Of a stretch of DNA of 50,751 bases, positions 47,541 to 50,751 are shown piece after piece. The notes under the pieces were generated by a model. It searched no databases, was not told the origin of the DNA, and saw only the letters and a list, made by a program, of their open reading frames with translations. Position 1 is the first letter of the stretch. Each line of letters begins with the position of its first letter. The translations under genes were made by a program, and so were the position numbers. Source of the DNA: Nemertoderma westbladi (taxonomy: Eukaryota; Xenacoelomorpha; Nemertodermatida; Nemertodermatidae); contig JAUCBJ010004791.1 of the NCBI GenBank assembly GCA_032718475.1, forward strand, positions 1 through 50,751, read 5' to 3'.

Positions 47541-47725
47541 GTAGTTTACTATTTGCATGGTCAGGTCATATACCCTTACAGCCGAGTATGGGTACTTAAC
47601 CCAGGACCAAAGGGGTCCTGTAATTACAGGGCCAGATTATGCCAAGAATAAGAGGGCCAATGCTGCCACAGGTGACATCTCCTCTATGCTGCATGGAGGT
47701 GGCAAGTGACCAAATCAAGAAGGAA

Positions 47726-47781
47726 GGTTATGAACAATAATACGAAGTGGCTGAAGTTTTTCATTTCAAACAATTCTAAAA
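47726..47781. other. junction between older retrotransposon and diverged repeats
   Basis: A short unique stretch; nothing recognisable. Confidence 0.4.
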
Positions 47782-48352
47782 TGTTTTCATTTCAGCCCAC
47801 TAGCGGTAGACTGAAGAACAACCGAATAATTACGACTAACAAAAACGGGGCCTATGGCTTCTAGCATGTATAAGCTCCAAGTTTCAGCTTGAACGAATAA
47901 CAAATAACGAAATGAGAGAAGGTTTTCACTTTCAGACATTTCGACATCTAGCGGCAAACTTTAGAGATGTAGTAGGAGTACCGTTCCATAAAGAAGCAGC
48001 CTTTTCTCTAGAACATATATTCCAAGTTTCAGCTTAAAATGGATGAAAATCAAGGAAACGGTGAAAGATTTTCACATTCAGATATTTCGCCCTCTAGCGG
48101 AAGAATGGAGAACTGCGGACCGATCAACTTCCTCACTAAGACGCAGCATGTAGTATAATATACTGTATGCATATTGATTCTGTTTAAACGAACTAAAATT
48201 ACAGAGATGGAAGAAGGTTTACATTTCGCCTTCGAAACGGCAGATTCGAGAACTGCAGTCGGATTAGCTTGCATTTAAAAACACAGCTGATGGCCTTGGT
48301 CTATGTAGTAGTACATATCTACCAAGTTCAGCTCCAAAGGATTAGAAGCATG
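47782..48352. repeat. four strongly diverged ~141-147-bp tandem repeats
   Basis: Units start near 47782, 47923, 48070 and 48216. Each begins TTTTCA[T/C]TTTCAG-like sequence, then a CTAGCGG core (GCCCACTAGCGG, CGACATCTAGCGG, CGCCCTCTAGCGG; decayed in unit 4). They continue with GAGAACTGC-type sequence and end with AAGTTTCAGCTT...GAAGG. Divergence is high, so this is an old duplication. A minus-strand 74-codon frame here is not called. Confidence 0.7.
48088..48100 (+). promoter_or_regulatory. CTCF-like core within diverged repeat
   Basis: CGCCCTCTAGCGG resembles the reverse orientation of the bilaterian CTCF core. Related but weaker versions sit at 47794-47806 and 47942-47954. The same 13-mer style is common in invertebrate dispersed repeats, so binding is speculative. 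Confidence 0.25.
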
Positions 48353-48903
48353 ATATTTAATGTTAGTAAGACATGTAGCACCCTGGTTAGTAAGACATGT
48401 AGCACCAGGTGGTAACCGGTTAACCGACAGATGAAATGTAAACGTCTGTCTGTATGTTAACTTTTTTCATCGATTAGTCCCACTAAGTTTTAATTTAAGA
48501 AAGTAGTGAGTTCCGACCGACCGACAGACAGACAGACCGGCAGACAGACAGACAGACACGAGGTTGAGGTGGTGGTACCGGTGGTGGTCAGCAGTAGAGC
48601 TTCCAAACGGCTGCGGCGCGAGTTTTCTCGTCTGGTCAGAATTAATTGGGGGATTGAAACATTTCGTTTTCGTTTGCAACCTGTCAATTCGTTTTAAAAC
48701 AACTTATTCGCTTAAATATTTATATGTAATGTGTTATTGTACATTCGGACGGACAAGGGGCAACCTGTCGTTTTCAACGTGTTTCAAGTGGTAATAAATG
48801 AATGCGAATGCTGCATAAAATATTTGGAGTTTGTCTGGAATTGGAATGGGAAAACCAGATCCATCTAATAAAGCAAAGTAATATTTATCGGCAAATAGTT
48901 ATG
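48353..48903. other. intergenic DNA with duplicated 24-mer and CAGA microsatellite
   Basis: Contains a tandem pair of GTTAGTAAGACATGTAGCAC (48363-48410) and a CCGA/CAGA microsatellite (48513-48557). The latter is the reverse-complement style of the CTGT tract in the two satellite spacers. No gene that I can support. Confidence 0.6.
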
Positions 48904-50637
48904 CCGAATCCCGGCCGATGTATTACATTGGGGCCGCCGAATCCCGGCCGATGTATTACATTGGGGCCGCCGAATCCCGGCCGATGTATTACATGGGGGC
49001 CGCCGAATCCCGGCCGATGTATTACATTGGGGCCGCCGAATCCCGGCCGATGTATTACATTGGGGCCGCCGAATCCCGGCCGATGTATTACATTGGGGCC
49101 GCCGAATCCCGACCGATGTATTACATTGGGGCCGCCGAATCCCGGCCGATGTATTACATTGGGGCCGCCGAATCCCGGCCGATGTATTAGATTGGGGCCG
49201 CCGAATCCCGACCGATGTATTACATGGGGGCCTCCGAATCCCGGCCGATGTATTACATGGGGGCCTCCGAATCCCGGCCGATGTATTACATTGGGGCCTC
49301 CGAATCCCGGCCGATGTATTACATTGGGGCCGCCGAATCCCGGCCGATGTATTACATGGGGGCCGCCGAATCCCGGCCGATGTATTACATGGGGGCCGCC
49401 GAATCCCGGCCGATGTATTACATGGGGGCCGCCGAATCCCGGCCGATGTATTACATGGGGGCCGCCGAATCCCGGCCGATGTATTACATTGGGGCCGCCG
49501 AATCCCGGCCGATGTATTACATTGGGGCCGCCGAATCCCGGCCGATGTATTACATTGGGGCCGCCGAATCCCGGCCGATGTATTACATTGGGGCCGCCGA
49601 ATCCCGGCCGATGTATTACATGGGGGCCGCCGAATCCCGGCCGATGTATTACATTGGGGCCGCCGAATCCCGGCCGATGTATTACATTGGGGCCGCCGAA
49701 TCCCGACCGATGTATTACATTGGGGCCGCCGAATCCCGACCGATGTATTACATGGGGGCCGCCGAATCCCGGCCGATGTATTACATTGGGGCCGCCGAAT
49801 CCCGGCCGATGTATTACATGGGGGCCGCCGAATCCCGGCCGATGTATTACATTGGGGCCGCCGAATCCCGGCCGATGTATTACATTGGGGCCGCCGAATC
49901 CCGGCCGATGTATTACATTGGGGCCGCCGAATCCCGACCGATGTATTACATTGGGGCCGCCGAATCCCGGCCGATGTATTACATTGGGGCCGCCGAATCC
50001 CGGCCGATGTATTAGATTGGGGCCGCCGAATCCCGACCGATGTATTACATGGGGGCCTCCGAATCCCGGCCGATGTATTACATGGGGGCCTCCGAATCCC
50101 GGCCGGGGCCTCCGAATCCCGGCCGATGTATTACATTGGGGCCGCCGAATCCCGGCCGATGTATTACATGGGGGCCGCCGAATCCCGGCCGATGTATTAC
50201 ATGGGGGCCGCCGAATCCCGGCCGATGTATTACATGGGGGCCGCCGAATCCCGGCCGATGTATTACATGGGGGCCGCCGAATCCCGGCCGATGTATTACA
50301 TTGGGGCCGCCGAATCCCGGCCGATGTATTACATTGGGGCCGCCGAATCCCGGCCGATGTATTACATTGGGGCCGCCGAATCCCGGCCGATGTATTACAT
50401 TGGGGCCGCCGAATCCCGGCCGATGTATTACATTGGGGCCGCCGAATCCCGGCCGATGTATTACATTGGGGCCGCCGAATCCCGGCCGATGTATTACATT
50501 GGGGGCCGCCGAATCCCGGCCGATGTATTACATGGGGGCCGCCGAATCCCGGCCGATGTATTCAGCATTGGGGCCGCCGAATCCCGGCCGATGTATTACA
50601 TTGGGGCCGCCGAATCCCGACCGATGTATTACATTGG
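48904..50637. repeat. 33-bp GC-rich minisatellite, about 52 copies, 825-bp higher-order period
   Basis: The unit is CCGAATCCCGGCCGATGTAT followed by TACAT[T/G]GGGGCCG. Variants are TTGGGG or GGGGGG, CCGG or CCGA, GCCGCC or GCCTCC, and TACATT or TAGATT. The variant order repeats after 25 units: the TAGATTGGGG unit is at 49188 and again at 50013, 825 bp apart, with the same neighbours. A partial unit at about 50100, a one-base gain near 50508 and an AGCATT unit near 50565 break the register. All three plus-strand frames are largely open because 33 is divisible by three. The longest is 626 codons (48802-50682). I do not call a gene. Confidence 0.97.
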
Positions 50638-50751
50638 GGGCCTATAAATTATTTAGTCCGTCCATCTTATTTACAAGACTAGATTCTTGCATGAAGCCAG
50701 GGGCCTAAATCACTTAGAAGTTAGAAGTGATGAAAGACCGGGTGAATCAGA
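50638..50751. other. unique DNA right of minisatellite
   Basis: The last 114 bp of the window. No feature that I can recognise. Confidence 0.5.

Larger units (their letters stand above)
46611..47725 (-). mobile_element. older non-LTR retrotransposon, 5' half
   Basis: On the minus strand this matches the leader and start of the coding region of the younger element. Shared stretches include CTTGCCACCTCCATGCAGCA (5' end, near 47700), GGTCCTGG.TTAAG, the GAGTCAGATATGAGGCCCAT region near 47020, and CCCTAACACTCGGGTCC near 46700. Reading the minus strand, its 3' end continues at 42891, which shows that one element was split by the younger insertion. A ~350-bp unrelated segment (47191-47540) and a 22-nt poly(C) tract (46791) interrupt it. 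Confidence 0.8.

Noticed and set aside
48513-48557. CAGA microsatellite as evidence that the spacer transposon recurs here
   Set aside because: Only the simple repeat is shared in style; the long inverted termini (GTGGGGCGAGACACG) are absent nearby.
48802-50682. 626-codon plus-strand frame through the 33-bp minisatellite
   Set aside because: All three forward frames are open, the frame crosses register shifts at about 50100, 50508 and 50565 that change the repeat peptide, and the lead sequence has no known domain. Kept only as a finding.

Overview
The window is animal nuclear DNA, most likely from a marine invertebrate. The evidence is two animal genes (a TraB-domain protein and an Orai calcium-channel subunit), decayed APE/RT-type non-LTR retrotransposons, and an AT-rich background full of tandem arrays. 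The species cannot be fixed from sequence. There is no operon-like layout, no rRNA or tRNA that I can recognise, and no CRISPR.

Layout. (1) 1-31275 is almost entirely one 39-bp AT-rich satellite, about 750 monomers, all in one orientation. Two near-identical 998-bp non-satellite spacers (9283-10280 and 23399-24396) interrupt it, and each carries a 604-bp terminal-inverted-repeat element. The satellite has nested higher-order structure. The clearest case is a 4,446-bp (114-monomer) block present twice head to tail at about 11.25-20.14 kb. Variant signatures also recur upstream of both spacers, which suggests a macro-unit of about 14-15 kb.

(2) 31276-32522 is the satellite edge followed by an intact single-exon TRABD-like gene on the minus strand. 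A CTCF-like motif lies between the two. (3) 32751-39258 is a chain of unrelated minisatellites. They are a 46-bp x5 array, a small inverted-repeat element, a 21-bp C-rich array, a 17-bp array of about 128 copies, a G-rich array that mirrors the 21-bp one, a variable GGTACC array, and 1.2 kb of alternating purine-pyrimidine repeat. The 21-bp array, the 17-bp array and the mirrored array look like parts of one foldback-type transposon (about 33.56-37.19 kb).

(4) 40306-40944 is an intact single-exon Orai gene on the minus strand. It has the pore glutamate but an asparagine where human ORAI1 has Arg91. (5) 41934-47725 is a nest of retrotransposons. An older minus-strand element is split by a younger plus-strand copy (42892-46610), with a 39-bp direct repeat at the junctions, a hAT-like fragment inside the older copy, and 21-22-nt poly(C) tracts. 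(6) 47782-50751 holds four diverged ~143-bp repeats with CTCF-like cores and then a GC-rich 33-bp minisatellite (about 52 copies, with an 825-bp higher-order period).

Only the two minus-strand genes look functional as proteins. They are not obviously linked in pathway. Nearly all other long open frames are by-products of repeat periods divisible by three. All alignments were done by eye, so boundaries are good to a few bases for repeats with sharp edges and to tens of bases elsewhere.
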